Below, in pieces: positions 18,911 through 33,821 of a stretch of DNA of 64,000 nucleotides. The notes under the pieces are model-generated. The model had not been told where the DNA came from and searched no databases. It saw only the letters and a program-made list of their open reading frames with translations. Within the stretch, counting starts at the first letter, position 1, and each line of letters starts with the position of its first letter. Position numbers and translations under genes: made by a program. Source of the DNA: Ideonella sp. (lineage in GTDB: Bacteria > Pseudomonadota > Gammaproteobacteria > Burkholderiales > Burkholderiaceae_C); the NCBI GenBank assembly GCA_015075545.1, contig JABTUC010000001.1:930001-994000 (forward strand), read 5' to 3'.

Positions 18911-19277
18911 GGCGCACACCGGCGTACAACGCATCGTGCGCGCCGCGGGTTACTCGGTGGCCGGCTTGTCGGCAGCCTGGCGTCACGAAAGCGCCTTTCG
19001 CCAGGAATGCGTGCTCGCCGTGTTGATGCTGCCGGCAGCATGGTGGCTGGGCCGGAGCTGGACCGAGACCGTGCTGCTTGCCGGCTCCGTGGTATTGGTG
19101 TTGATCGTGGAGTTGTTGAATTCCGCCGTCGAATCGGCAGTCGACCGGGTGTCGGCCGATCTGCACCCGCTGTCCAAGCGCGCCAAGGATCTCGGCAGCG
19201 CCGCGGTGATGCTGGCACTGCTCGGCTGCGCGGCGATCTGGTGCGTGGCGCTGTGGCAGCGTTGGAGCGCCGCATGA
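18894..19277 (+). CDS. dgkA: Diacylglycerol kinase
   Basis: Small integral membrane kinase of 127 residues that phosphorylates diacylglycerol to phosphatidate. Three membrane helices are visible, with the family segment VELLNSAVESAVDRVS carrying the catalytic/metal Glu and Asn, and HPLSKRAKDLGSAAV before helix 3. ATG 18894 is chosen because it gives the family length; longer frames overlap the RDD gene. It overlaps the downstream gene by ATGA. Confidence 0.92.
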   Translation: MTHPHKAHTGVQRIVRAAGYSVAGLSAAWRHESAFRQECVLAVLMLPAAWWLGRSWTETVLLAGSVVLVLIVELLNSAVESAVDRVSADLHPLSKRAKDLGSAAVMLALLGCAAIWCVALWQRWSAA

Positions 19278-19861
19278 CACGGCCCAGGCTGCGTGTGTGC
19301 GTCTATTGCGGCTCGCGCCCGGGCGCCAACCCGGCCTTCCTGCACAGCGCGCAGCGGATGGGCACGGCGCTCGGCCGGCGCGGCTGGCAACTGGTGTACG
19401 GCGGCGGCCGCGTCGGCATGATGGGCGCCCTGGCCGATGCAGCGTTGGCCGCCGGCAGCGACGTCGAGGGCGTGATCCCTCGCTCGCTGATGCAGCGCGA
19501 GGCCGGTCACACCGGGCTGACGCGGCTGCAGGTGGTCGACACCATGCACGAGCGCAAGCGACTGATGGCCGAGCACACGCACGCCTTCGTCGCGTTGCCG
19601 GGCGGCGTCGGCACTTTCGAAGAGCTGTTCGAGGTCTGGAGCTGGCGCTACCTCGGCTATCACGAACGCCCGCTCGGTCTGCTCGACGTGGCCGGCTACT
19701 ACCAGCCGCTGCTGGCGCTGATGCAGCACGCGCAGCGCGAAGGCTTCGTCACCGCCGAGCAGATGTCGATGGTGACGCTGCGCACAACGCCCGACGACCT
19801 GCTCGATGCGATAAGCGACTTGACGGCGACCTGCGAGCCCGTGGACCTGCGCCGCATCTGA
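19274..19861 (+). CDS. LOG-family protein (cytokinin riboside 5'-monophosphate phosphoribohydrolase type)
   Basis: A 195-residue Rossmann-fold nucleotide hydrolase. The family motif PGGVGTFEELFE is complete near residue 112, with GGGRVGMMGALADAAL near 45 and the MHERKRLM segment near 95. LOG proteins cleave ribose phosphate from adenine-type nucleotides; in bacteria without plant hosts the physiological substrate is usually unproven. It is the last of six overlapping genes. A GC hairpin follows at 19872-19893. Confidence 0.92.
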   Translation: MTRPRLRVCVYCGSRPGANPAFLHSAQRMGTALGRRGWQLVYGGGRVGMMGALADAALAAGSDVEGVIPRSLMQREAGHTGLTRLQVVDTMHERKRLMAEHTHAFVALPGGVGTFEELFEVWSWRYLGYHERPLGLLDVAGYYQPLLALMQHAQREGFVTAEQMSMVTLRTTPDDLLDAISDLTATCEPVDLRRI

Positions 19862-19871
19862 TGCAGATTTC

Positions 19872-19893
19872 CCCCCGCGCCACATCGCGGGGG
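19872..19893 (+). terminator. Hairpin between convergent LOG and PII genes
   Basis: An 8-bp perfect stem (CCCCCGCG / CGCGGGGG) with a 6-nt loop, 11 bases past the LOG stop. No T-run follows on either strand. It is placed where a shared transcript end would be expected between convergent genes. Confidence 0.4.
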
Positions 19894-19949
19894 CACCATC
19901 GAGGCCGATGCGGTGGATCGGGCCGGCTCGAGGAGCGCCGGTTCCGCGG

Positions 19950-23245
<3,296 letters not shown>

Positions 23246-23260
23246 CCGCGCACGGGCCGC

Positions 23261-25966
<2,706 letters not shown>

Positions 25967-26019
25967 GAGCTGTTCTTTCGGTGCCACCGCCGAATGATCG
26001 GCATCAGTGTAGACAGGCG

Positions 26020-26043
26020 CCACCGCCGAAGGTTCGGCGGTGG
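26020..26043. terminator. Hairpin between ppa and the M16 gene
   Basis: CCACCGCCGAA (26020-26030) and TTCGGCGGTGG (26033-26043) form an 11-bp near-continuous inverted repeat, 35 bases after the ppa stop. The left arm is also repeated directly at 25984-25994. It probably ends the ppa transcript, but lacks a U-tract on the minus strand. Confidence 0.5.
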
Positions 26044-26077
26044 GAAGAAAGACCGATCGCCCGGTGTGGGCAGTCGT

Positions 26078-26617
26078 TCAGGCCCGCTGGCGCGCCGTCC
26101 AGGCCTGCATGCCAGCGCGCACCTCCGAACGAGCGACATCGGGCCCCGCCCAGTCGAGCACCTTGACCCACTTGCCCGACTCCAGGTCCTTGTAGTGCTC
26201 GAAAAAGTGCTGGATCGTCTTCAGCCGCAGCGGGTTCAAGTCTTCGGGCTTCTGCCACTGCGTGTACAGCGACAGGATCGAATCGATCGGCACGGCGAGC
26301 AACTTGTTGTCGCCGCCGGCCTCGTCGCGCATCTGCATCACGCCCAGCGGCCGGCAGGTGACAACGACGCCCGAGATCAGCGGCACCGGCGTGATCACCA
26401 GCACGTCGACCGGGTCGCCGTCGTCGGCCAGCGTCTGCGGGATGTAGCCGTAGTTGCACGGGTAGTGCATCGACGTCGACATGAAGCGGTCGACGAACAG
26501 TGCGCCCGAGCCTTCGTCGACCTCGTACTTGATCGGGTCGGCGTTCATCGGGATCTCGATGATGACGTTGAACTCGTCGGGCGCGCGCGCGCCGGGACCG
26601 ACGTTGTGCAGACTCAT
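26078..26617 (-). CDS. ppa: Soluble inorganic pyrophosphatase
   Basis: Cytoplasmic family I Mg-dependent pyrophosphatase of 179 residues. Metal-binding segments are intact: EIPMNADPIKYEVDE, then the signature DDGDPVDVLVI near residue 68 and DNKLLAVPID near 105. ATG 26617 gives MSLHNVGPG, a family-typical start. It is divergent from the membrane pyrophosphatase gene, with 180 bp between start codons, so the cell has two ways to remove PPi from the same locus. Confidence 0.97.
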   Translation of the reverse strand: MSLHNVGPGARAPDEFNVIIEIPMNADPIKYEVDEGSGALFVDRFMSTSMHYPCNYGYIPQTLADDGDPVDVLVITPVPLISGVVVTCRPLGVMQMRDEAGGDNKLLAVPIDSILSLYTQWQKPEDLNPLRLKTIQHFFEHYKDLESGKWVKVLDWAGPDVARSEVRAGMQAWTARQRA

Positions 26618-26797
26618 TTCGTGGCTCGCCCGCACCGGGGAAACCCGTATTCTAAGGAGGTTCGGCGCACCGTCGCCGGGCCGCCACACCACATCGCTTA
26701 GGATTCGCGCCGTGCTAACCGCCCTGCCGGCGCTGCCGTCGGCGAAGCGCAGCGGTCGCGAACGAATCAGCCGTTGATTGAGGAAGGAGAGCTCTCC

Positions 26798-28957
26798 ATG
26801 TCGATGACCATGGCGCTGTATGTGGCGCTGGCCTGCGGTCTGGCCGCAGTGATTTACGGGTTCGTGCAACGCGGTCTCATCCTGAGCAAGGACGCGGGCA
26901 ATGCCCGCATGCAGGAGATCTCGGGCGCGGTGCAGCAAGGTGCAGCTGCCTATCTCGCGCGCCAGTACCGCACGATCGCCATCGTCGGCGTGGTGCTGGC
27001 GATCCTGATCGCCATCTTCCTGGGCGGCAAGACGGCCGCCGGGTTCGTGCTCGGCGCCGTACTGTCGGGGGCCTGTGGCTTCATCGGCATGAACGTGTCG
27101 GTGCGGGCCAACGTGCGCACCGCACAGGCGGCCACGCAGGGCATCGGCCCGGCGCTCGACGTGGCGTTCCGCGGCGGCGCGATCACCGGCATGCTGGTCG
27201 TCGGCCTGGGGCTGCTCGGCGTGGGCGCCTTCTTCTGGTATGTGTCGGGCGGCACCAAGGTCGACTCCGAGACCCTGAAGCCGCTGCTCGGCCTGGCGTT
27301 CGGTTCGTCGCTGATCTCGATCTTCGCGCGCCTGGGCGGCGGCATCTTCACCAAGGGCGCCGACGTCGGCGCTGACCTGGTGGGCAAGGTCGAAGCGGGC
27401 ATCCCCGAGGACGACCCGCGCAACCCCGCGGTGATCGCCGACAACGTGGGCGACAACGTCGGCGACTGTGCCGGCATGGCCGCCGACCTGTTCGAGACCT
27501 ACGCGGTGACGCTGATCGCGACGATGGCGCTCGGTGCGTTGATGGTCACCGGCGCGTCGGCCGCGGCCGTGGTGTACCCGCTGGTGCTGGGCGGCGTGTC
27601 GATCATCGCCTCGATCATCGGCTGCAATTTCGTCAAGGCGAGCCCTGGCATGAAGAACGTGATGCCGGCGCTGTACAAGGGGCTGATCGTCGCTGGCGTG
27701 ATCTCGGTGATCGCCTTCTACTTCGTCACCAGCGCGATGTTCCCGCAGCCGGTCGAGGTGACGGGCGGCGCCAAGGTCAGCGCGATGGCGCTGTTCGGCG
27801 CCTGCGTGGTCGGCCTGCTGCTGACCGCCGGCATGGTGTGGATCACCGAGTACTACACCGGCACCGACTTCAAGCCGGTGAAGCACGTGGCGCAGGCCTC
27901 CACCACCGGCCATGCCACCAACATCATCGCCGGCATCGGCGTCAGCATGAAGAGCACGGCCTGGCCGGTGCTGTTCGTCTGCATCGCGATCCTGGTGTCT
28001 TACTGGCTCGCCGGCCTCTACGGCATCGCGGTGGCCGCCACCTCGATGCTGAGCATGGCCGGCATCATCGTCGCGCTCGACGCCTACGGTCCGATCACCG
28101 ACAACGCCGGGGGCATCGCCGAGATGGCCGAACTGCCCGACAGCGTGCGCGACATCACCGACCCCCTCGACGCGGTGGGCAACACCACCAAGGCGGTGAC
28201 CAAGGGCTATGCGATCGGCTCCGCGGGCCTGGCGGCGCTGGTGCTGTTCGCCGACTACACCCACTCGCTCGAGACCCGCGGCATCAGCGCCAGCTTCGAC
28301 TTGAGCAACCCCAAGGTCATCATCGGCCTGTTCATCGGCGGCCTGATTCCGTACCTGTTCGGCGCGATGGCGATGGAGGCGGTCGGCCGCGCCGCGGGCT
28401 CGGTGGTCGAGGAAGTGCGCCGCCAGTTCCGCGAGATCAAGGGCATCATGGAAGGCAAGGCCAAGCCCGAATACGGCAAGGCCGTCGACATGCTCACCGC
28501 CGCAGCGATCAAGGAGATGATGATCCCGTCGCTGCTGCCGGTGGTGGTGCCGATCCTGGTCGGCCTGCTGCTCGGCGCCGAGGCGCTCGGCGGCCTGCTG
28601 ATGGGCACCATCGTCACCGGGCTGTTCGTCGCGATCAGCATGTGCACCGGCGGCGGCGCCTGGGACAACGCCAAGAAGTTCATCGAAGACGGCAACTTCG
28701 GCGGCAAGGGCAGCGACGCGCACAAGGCCGCTGTCACCGGCGACACCGTGGGCGACCCCTACAAGGACACCGCCGGCCCCGCGGTCAACCCGCTGATCAA
28801 GATCATCAACATCGTGGCGCTGCTGATCGTGCCGCTGCTGCCGGTGCCCGCGGGCTCGACGGCGCCAGCGCACGGCACCCCCGCGCCGGTGGTCGCCCCG
28901 GCCGCGCCGGCGGCAGCGAGCCAGGCTGCAGTGCCGGCCGAGCCGGCATCGAAGTAG
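26798..28957 (+). CDS. hppA: Membrane-bound proton-pumping pyrophosphatase
   Basis: Ion-pumping pyrophosphatase of 719 residues with about 16 membrane helices. The catalytic PPi loop [16 protein letters not shown] is near residue 185 and a second Asp-rich site is [19 protein letters not shown] near 215. The motif [10 protein letters not shown] has Lys where K+-dependent enzymes carry Ala, so this is predicted to be a K+-independent H+ pump. A strong ribosome site AGGAAGGAGAG precedes ATG 26798. The C-terminus adds an Ala/Pro-rich tail of about 40 residues beyond the last helix. A Rho-independent terminator follows. Confidence 0.96.
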   Translation: MSMTMALYVALACGLAAVIYGFVQRGLILSKDAGNARMQEISGAVQQGAAAYLARQYRTIAIVGVVLAILIAIFLGGKTAAGFVLGAVLSGACGFIGMNVSVRANVRTAQAATQGIGPALDVAFRGGAITGMLVVGLGLLGVGAFFWYVSGGTKVDSETLKPLLGLAFGSSLISIFARLGGGIFTKGADVGADLVGKVEAGIPEDDPRNPAVIADNVGDNVGDCAGMAADLFETYAVTLIATMALGALMVTGASAAAVVYPLVLGGVSIIASIIGCNFVKASPGMKNVMPALYKGLIVAGVISVIAFYFVTSAMFPQPVEVTGGAKVSAMALFGACVVGLLLTAGMVWITEYYTGTDFKPVKHVAQASTTGHATNIIAGIGVSMKSTAWPVLFVCIAILVSYWLAGLYGIAVAATSMLSMAGIIVALDAYGPITDNAGGIAEMAELPDSVRDITDPLDAVGNTTKAVTKGYAIGSAGLAALVLFADYTHSLETRGISASFDLSNPKVIIGLFIGGLIPYLFGAMAMEAVGRAAGSVVEEVRRQFREIKGIMEGKAKPEYGKAVDMLTAAAIKEMMIPSLLPVVVPILVGLLLGAEALGGLLMGTIVTGLFVAISMCTGGGAWDNAKKFIEDGNFGGKGSDAHKAAVTGDTVGDPYKDTAGPAVNPLIKIINIVALLIVPLLPVPAGSTAPAHGTPAPVVAPAAPAAASQAAVPAEPASK

Positions 28958-28980
28958 GGCTGCACCGCGCAGACGCAGCG

Positions 28981-29010
28981 AAGGGCCGGGTCACCGGCCC
29001 TTCTCGTTTC
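28981..29010 (+). terminator. Rho-independent terminator after hppA
   Basis: AAGGGCCGG (28981-28989) pairs perfectly with CCGGCCCTT (28994-29002) over a 4-nt loop, followed by CTCGTTTC. It lies 23 bases after the hppA stop. Confidence 0.85.
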
Positions 29011-29086
29011 CCCGGCCGGCTGCGCCGCCGGGCGGGCAAGAGGCAGCGTTTCGGTTCTCGCCCGGCACGAGCGGCACCGGCGCAGC

Positions 29087-31639
29087 TCAATTCGTTGCCT
29101 GCCATTTCACAGCAACGTCTTTCGTGAACTCAGGCAGGGCGATCTCCAGCACGCCGGCGCTGGCGCGCGCTTGCGCGGTGCCGATTGGTCCGCCCGGCTG
29201 GCGCGTGCGCCAGAACTCGATGCGGTAGTCGCGATCCTGCAGGCCCGAGATCGAGACCGTGGTGCCGCTGATCGGGCCGTGATCAGTCAGGTGGTAGTCG
29301 CTGTCCTTGTCGCGCACCCACAGGTAACCCCGCGACGCCGAGGTCTGGCCCAGCGCCGCCACCGCCGGTAGCTGCACGCCGTCGAAAGTGTAGTGGTCCA
29401 CCTTGATCCAGTCGTTGCCGGTGTTGCGCACGCGGACGACGTGCGAGCCCGCGGGCAGCGGCACATCGACCACGAAGTTGGTCTGCCCACCGCCGTAGGA
29501 AGCGCTGAATGTCGAAACGCCATCGACATCGATCGCCAATGCCGCTGCATATGGCGACACCTCCTGCACCGCGAGGCGCAGGCTACCGGCGCGCGCCAGC
29601 GTCATCGTGAAGCTCGGGTCGGAGCGCAGCGTGGGCTGCCCGTTGCCGTGCAGCCAGACCGTCATGCCTTCGAAGCCGGGCACGCTGCCGTCGGCGCCGA
29701 CGGTGAAGGCAGTCCGCGCCGGCGGAGTCCAGAAGTCGCCGATGCCGGGCCGCAAATGGAGCTGCTCGTGCTGGGGCCCGCCGCGCACCGATGCCGCGGC
29801 GCGCGCCAGGCCATGCAAGGCCGGGTCCTCGCCAGCCCAATACGCGGCCAGCGGCGCGAACTCGCCGTACAGGTCGAGCGCGTGGATGTAGTGGTCCCAC
29901 CACCACAGCATGGCGCCCGAGTTCAGCATCGACGCCGCCCAGATGCCGTTGTGCAGCGCCAGCGCCTCGCGCAGCTGCGTGCGTTCGGGCTCGGGCATCG
30001 TCTCGACGCGCGTCTCGGCCTGCTGGTCCTCGACGCCGAATTCGCCGATCAGAATCGGTTTGCCCAGGTGCTGCAGGCGGGCGAGGTCGATTTCCATCGC
30101 GCCGATCATGCCCCGGCGGTAGTTGTGGAACTGCACGAGGTCGATCGTCGGGTGGCTCCACACGGGGTCCATGCGCGCGTCTTCGGCACTGCCTGTAGTG
30201 ATGAGGTGCTGGGCCGGATCGATCGAGCGCAGATGGTCGGCCATCTCGCGGTGCCAGTCGATCACCGCGTCGCGCACCGCCTGCGAGCTGCCGAAACCAT
30301 CGACCAGATAGGCTTCGTTGAGCAGTTCCCAGCACAGGATGGCTGGTGAATACGACCAACGCGCCACCAGGTAGCGCAACTGGCGCTTCATCAGCCGCCG
30401 CGCTTGCGGGTCGCTGAAGAAGTCCTCCGGCCGCTGCAGGAAGCCGCCTGCGCCGGCATTGCGGACGTTGTAGGGGTTGTCCTGCCACTGCGGCGTGGTC
30501 TGCGTGTTGAAGATCACGTTGTTCAGCAGCGTCAGCTGGATCGCGATGCCATGGCGCTCGGCCGCCTCGACGATGCGGTCGATCTTCCAAGCCAGCTCGA
30601 GGCTGTAGCGGCCCAGGCCAACGTAATAGCCGGTGTGGTTGGGCGTCCACTCGAGCGATTGGCCGTCCCAGTAGTGCACGAGATGGATGCGAGTCCAGTT
30701 CTCGCCCTTGGCCGCCATGCGGGCGAACACGTCGTTCCAGAACGCAGTGCCCAGCCCGGTGCCGTCTTCCCACGCCACGTTGTGTCCGATCGGCACGAAC
30801 GGCGTGCCGTCGTCGTGGCGCAGGAAGCGCCCGTCGCGCGCATCGCGGCGCACGAAGCCCTTACTCGCGCCGTCGCCGGCGACGAACCGACCGCCGCCGG
30901 CTGTGCGTGTGCCCGCGGCGTCGATGACGACGATGCTGTACGCGTGCGCGCCGAGCTGCGTCGGCGTGTAGCGCGCGCGCCAGGTCGGCGCGCCGCCGTT
31001 GCCGTAGCGCTCGGGTGCGATGCCGACGATCTCGAACTCGCGGTAGTGGAACGCCGGCACGTCGATCGTGCTCTGGTCGGGCCGCACGACGCGCATCGTC
31101 ACCGTCACCTCGTCAAGGTCGAACGAGTTGGCGTACGCCCCCGGCAGGTCGAAGCCGATCTCCACCCGCTCGTAGCGGCGTGCGGCCTCGTCGTCGAGCA
31201 GAGTGCCGGTGGCCGATGCGACGCCGAGTCGCGCGTTGGTCGATACGCTCGCCAACTCGATCGTCAGCGTCTCGTCGCCTTCGAGCAGGCCGTCGCCCAC
31301 GATCGGCACGCTGAGAACGCGCCGCGTCTGGCCCGGCGCGAACTGCAGCGTGCCGGCTTGCGTGAGGTAGTCGCGCCCGGCGGTCGCGGTGCCGTCGCGG
31401 GTGGCGAAATCGACGCTGACGGTGTCGCTCGACGCCGTCTCGAGCGTGACCTCGAAGTCGAGCGAGGCGCCGCTGCCGTGGCCTTCGACCGCAGAGGCTG
31501 GGGCGACCGAGACCCGCGGCCGATTCGATGGGACCGGCTGATCCGTCGGCGTCGATCCGCCACCGCCGCCGCAGGAAGAGACGATCAGCACACAGGCAAC
31601 GCTGATCCATGTCGTGCGGGTCGATCGGGCGCTACTCAT
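29087..31639 (-). CDS. Lipoprotein glycoside hydrolase with Calx-beta and DUF5060-like domains
   Basis: An 850-residue surface or periplasmic lipoprotein (lipobox ending at Cys23, then a Gly run). A Calx-beta domain at about 42-150 (DFATRDGTATAGRDYL) is followed by a DUF5060-like beta domain (155-265). A GH5-like TIM barrel (275-600) has the acid/base Glu442 in CWELLNEAYL and the nucleophile Glu533 in LIGEFGVED. The C-terminal 250 residues are beta-rich and may bind carbohydrate. Promoter and Shine-Dalgarno site (AAGGAGTGAG) support ATG 31639. The sugar substrate is unknown; no transport or other sugar genes flank it. Confidence 0.8.
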   Translation of the reverse strand: MSSARSTRTTWISVACVLIVSSCGGGGGSTPTDQPVPSNRPRVSVAPASAVEGHGSGASLDFEVTLETASSDTVSVDFATRDGTATAGRDYLTQAGTLQFAPGQTRRVLSVPIVGDGLLEGDETLTIELASVSTNARLGVASATGTLLDDEAARRYERVEIGFDLPGAYANSFDLDEVTVTMRVVRPDQSTIDVPAFHYREFEIVGIAPERYGNGGAPTWRARYTPTQLGAHAYSIVVIDAAGTRTAGGGRFVAGDGASKGFVRRDARDGRFLRHDDGTPFVPIGHNVAWEDGTGLGTAFWNDVFARMAAKGENWTRIHLVHYWDGQSLEWTPNHTGYYVGLGRYSLELAWKIDRIVEAAERHGIAIQLTLLNNVIFNTQTTPQWQDNPYNVRNAGAGGFLQRPEDFFSDPQARRLMKRQLRYLVARWSYSPAILCWELLNEAYLVDGFGSSQAVRDAVIDWHREMADHLRSIDPAQHLITTGSAEDARMDPVWSHPTIDLVQFHNYRRGMIGAMEIDLARLQHLGKPILIGEFGVEDQQAETRVETMPEPERTQLREALALHNGIWAASMLNSGAMLWWWDHYIHALDLYGEFAPLAAYWAGEDPALHGLARAAASVRGGPQHEQLHLRPGIGDFWTPPARTAFTVGADGSVPGFEGMTVWLHGNGQPTLRSDPSFTMTLARAGSLRLAVQEVSPYAAALAIDVDGVSTFSASYGGGQTNFVVDVPLPAGSHVVRVRNTGNDWIKVDHYTFDGVQLPAVAALGQTSASRGYLWVRDKDSDYHLTDHGPISGTTVSISGLQDRDYRIEFWRTRQPGGPIGTAQARASAGVLEIALPEFTKDVAVKWQATN

Positions 31640-31679
31640 CGAATCTCACTCCTTCGACGGATGCCGGGCTCTTTCGACA

Positions 31680-31707
31680 CTCATACTCCTCGGATATCCC
31701 GAGTCAA
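31680..31707 (-). promoter_or_regulatory. Promoter with internal inverted repeat, for the glycoside hydrolase
   Basis: Minus-strand -35 TTGACT (31707-31702), 16-bp spacer and -10 TATGAG (31685-31680). Within and next to the spacer, CTCGG (31689-31693) and CCGAG (31699-31703) form an inverted repeat around GATATC-like bases, a probable operator. The start codon is 41 bp below the -10. Confidence 0.55.
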
Positions 31708-32094
31708 TGGCTCTGCTGCCTGTGCATCGTGGTGCCACGAATTGCGGCAACGGCAACGTCTTCATCGACCGACTCCTCCCTCGAGGGACCGCGCAAGCGA
31801 GGTCACTCAGTTCGGCCGGTCACACTCCATCCGCGCAACGATGCTGCGGCGGCGAAGCGCATCCATCTCCGCCGCCCCTGCACCGAGAGCAGCGCGGCGA
31901 CCAGCGCAGACTGTGCAACGCGGATCAGCGGGGCGCCGCCGTTTGCTATCGACATCATGGTCGCTCCCATTCAGACAGTCCTACGCAGGATGGCATTGGT
32001 CGGTCCGGCGACCACGGCGCGTCATTCCCGACTCGACAGAGGTATATGCCCGCCGCGATAGCTTCGCATCCATCAAACGATGGACGAGCCTCCA
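31708..32094. other. Intergenic region between the LuxR regulator and the glycoside hydrolase
   Basis: Beyond the promoter at 31680-31707 I see no gene with a recognisable product, no RNA gene and no repeat. Short open frames on the plus strand lack ribosome sites and family motifs. Confidence 0.5.
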
Positions 32095-33309
32095 TCAAGG
32101 TCGAGATCGCCCGGACCCTGCGGCGTCAGCTCGAACGAGGAGGTCGGCGCCTGCGCCTGGCAACGACACCAGAGCCGCGGCCACGTCGACCTGTCGGCTC
32201 ACACCCATCTTGGCGAAGATCGAGTTGAGCTGGGCACGAATCGTGGACCTCGCCACGCCGTGTTCGGCGGCGATGTCGGCGGGAGTGCGCCCTTCGGCCA
32301 CCGCCACCGCCACCGCGGCTTCGGCCGGCGTGAAGCCGAAGATCGACGCCGCCACGAAGCGGTCCACCGGCACGCGACGGCGTAGGTCGTGGACCAGCAC
32401 CATGGCGAGATCGCGCTGCCCGAAGGCGCCCATCGTCTCGTCGGGGCGTAGCCGACTGATGACGAGCGCCATGAAGTGGCCGCACCTGGGGGCGCCCAGG
32501 CGCACGATCGCGCGCCCGACGGACGGTGTGTCGTCGCGGTACGACTGCTCGCCGCCGATCCGCAATCGGCGCAATGCCAGCAGCAGTTCGTGATGGCACT
32601 GCGGCGAGATGAGCTGTAGGGCGCCCTCGTGGAGTCGCAGTGTCCGATTCGTCTGCAGCAGCTGCCGCGCAGCCGCGTTCGCGTGATGCAGTCGCTGCTG
32701 CTCGTCGATCAGCATGACCGCGTGCGGCAGTTGATCGAGCACCGCGTTGCCGAGCAGACGCTCATCGAGCAGTCGACACTGGCGCCGCCACATCCCCAGT
32801 GCCGTCGAGACATGCCGGCCCATTCGTTCGACGAGCGTCACCTCGTGCCTGGCCAAGGGTTGCATGCCGCGCCCGCGGTGAATGCCGAGGATGGCCACGA
32901 TCTCCGCGTCTTCGTAGATCTTGGCGCCGGACACGTAGCGCCCGCCGTAGGGAATCAGGAAGTCCTGATAGAAGCGATCGCGCGCGACGAAGGCGTCGTC
33001 GAAGTGGTGGTGGCAGCTGATCCACTGGCCGAGGCCCAAGCGCGCCACCAGCGCGGCGCGCGGATCGATCGCGTGGTATTCGCGGATGTACGCGAGCACG
33101 CCATCGGGCGGAAAACCGCCGACTTCGTAGCTGAACGCCACGCCGCCGGTCGCCAGACGCACGCCGTGCAGATGCACACCCCAGGCGTCGAACAGCGTGC
33201 GTAGCGCCGCCAGCGGCTCGCCCCACGGCAGTTCACCAGCCGCGGCGCGGTACAGGTCGGCGACGATTGCGTCCGTGGATTCGACCGATGTTGGGTGGGG
33301 GCCCGTCAT
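32095..33309 (-). CDS. LuxR-family helix-turn-helix regulator
   Basis: A 404-residue transcription regulator. The C-terminal LuxR/GerE DNA-binding domain (about 325-390) reads FGFTPAEAAVAVAVAEGRTP, then DIAAEHGVARSTIRAQLNSIF and KMGVSRQVDVAAAL. The N-terminal 180 residues resemble a GAF/PAS-like sensor (DPRAALVARLGLGQWISCHH), and a second PAS-like stretch starts at VMLIDEQQRLHHANAAARQL. No autoinducer-binding signature is evident. It could control the glycoside hydrolase downstream, but the 455-bp gap leaves this open. Confidence 0.8.
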   Translation of the reverse strand: MTGPHPTSVESTDAIVADLYRAAAGELPWGEPLAALRTLFDAWGVHLHGVRLATGGVAFSYEVGGFPPDGVLAYIREYHAIDPRAALVARLGLGQWISCHHHFDDAFVARDRFYQDFLIPYGGRYVSGAKIYEDAEIVAILGIHRGRGMQPLARHEVTLVERMGRHVSTALGMWRRQCRLLDERLLGNAVLDQLPHAVMLIDEQQRLHHANAAARQLLQTNRTLRLHEGALQLISPQCHHELLLALRRLRIGGEQSYRDDTPSVGRAIVRLGAPRCGHFMALVISRLRPDETMGAFGQRDLAMVLVHDLRRRVPVDRFVAASIFGFTPAEAAVAVAVAEGRTPADIAAEHGVARSTIRAQLNSIFAKMGVSRQVDVAAALVSLPGAGADLLVRADAAGSGRSRP

Positions 33310-33465
33310 GGCGTGATGTGCGCTGGTCGCAGCGTGGTGCGAACACGAACTCCCCGTATCGCGTCCGATCCCCGCATCGCCTAGGCACTGTCGACGCTGG
33401 CGACGCGACGGTGTTTGATCGCACGCAACTCCGATCGAGCTACGTTTCGGGGCCGACCCCGGAGT

Positions 33466-33743
33466 AACCCGAATGACAGGGTACATGCCCAAATCGAAGT
33501 GGCTCGGAGAGTCCCCGGCGCCGGGTTCGCTGTACCCGGTGACGTGTACGTCGTAAACATCGACGAGGAACACGTGTTTCCATTGGCCCCGGCGCAGCCG
33601 GGGCCGCGCTTGCTGGGGACTTGGACCGGTGATTTCGGGGACAAGGTCTTTCGCCCAGTCGCCTCTTGGGCGGCCGCGCGGCGAACCTCGCGTCGTGCCA
33701 GCACCTGTTCTCGATCCTGCGCAACTACGGCATTCAGCCCTGA
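33466..33743 (+). pseudogene. Decayed partial copy of the ankyrin-repeat gene at 38161-40293
   Basis: On the plus strand, bases 33466 onward translate to a close copy of an internal piece of the ankyrin protein: QIEVARRVPGAGFAVPGD then VYVVNIDEEHVFPLAPAQPG. From 33681, in a different frame, comes ANLASCQHLFSILRNYGIQP and a stop, matching that protein's last 20 residues except two. The roughly 230 residues between these parts are missing and the frame is broken. It is therefore a deleted, frameshifted remnant on the opposite strand, about 5 kb from the intact gene. Confidence 0.8.
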
Positions 33744-33821
33744 TGACGACCGCTGCCGAGATCAACGGTGGCCAGGTTCAGGCCAAGTTGGATCACGCCA
33801 CCGTGGTGCCGGAGCTGCGCT

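Noticed and set aside
26078-28873. 931-residue minus-strand frame joining an hppA antisense region to ppa
   Set aside because: Only the last 179 residues are pyrophosphatase. The rest is His/Asp/Gln-rich antisense of hppA.
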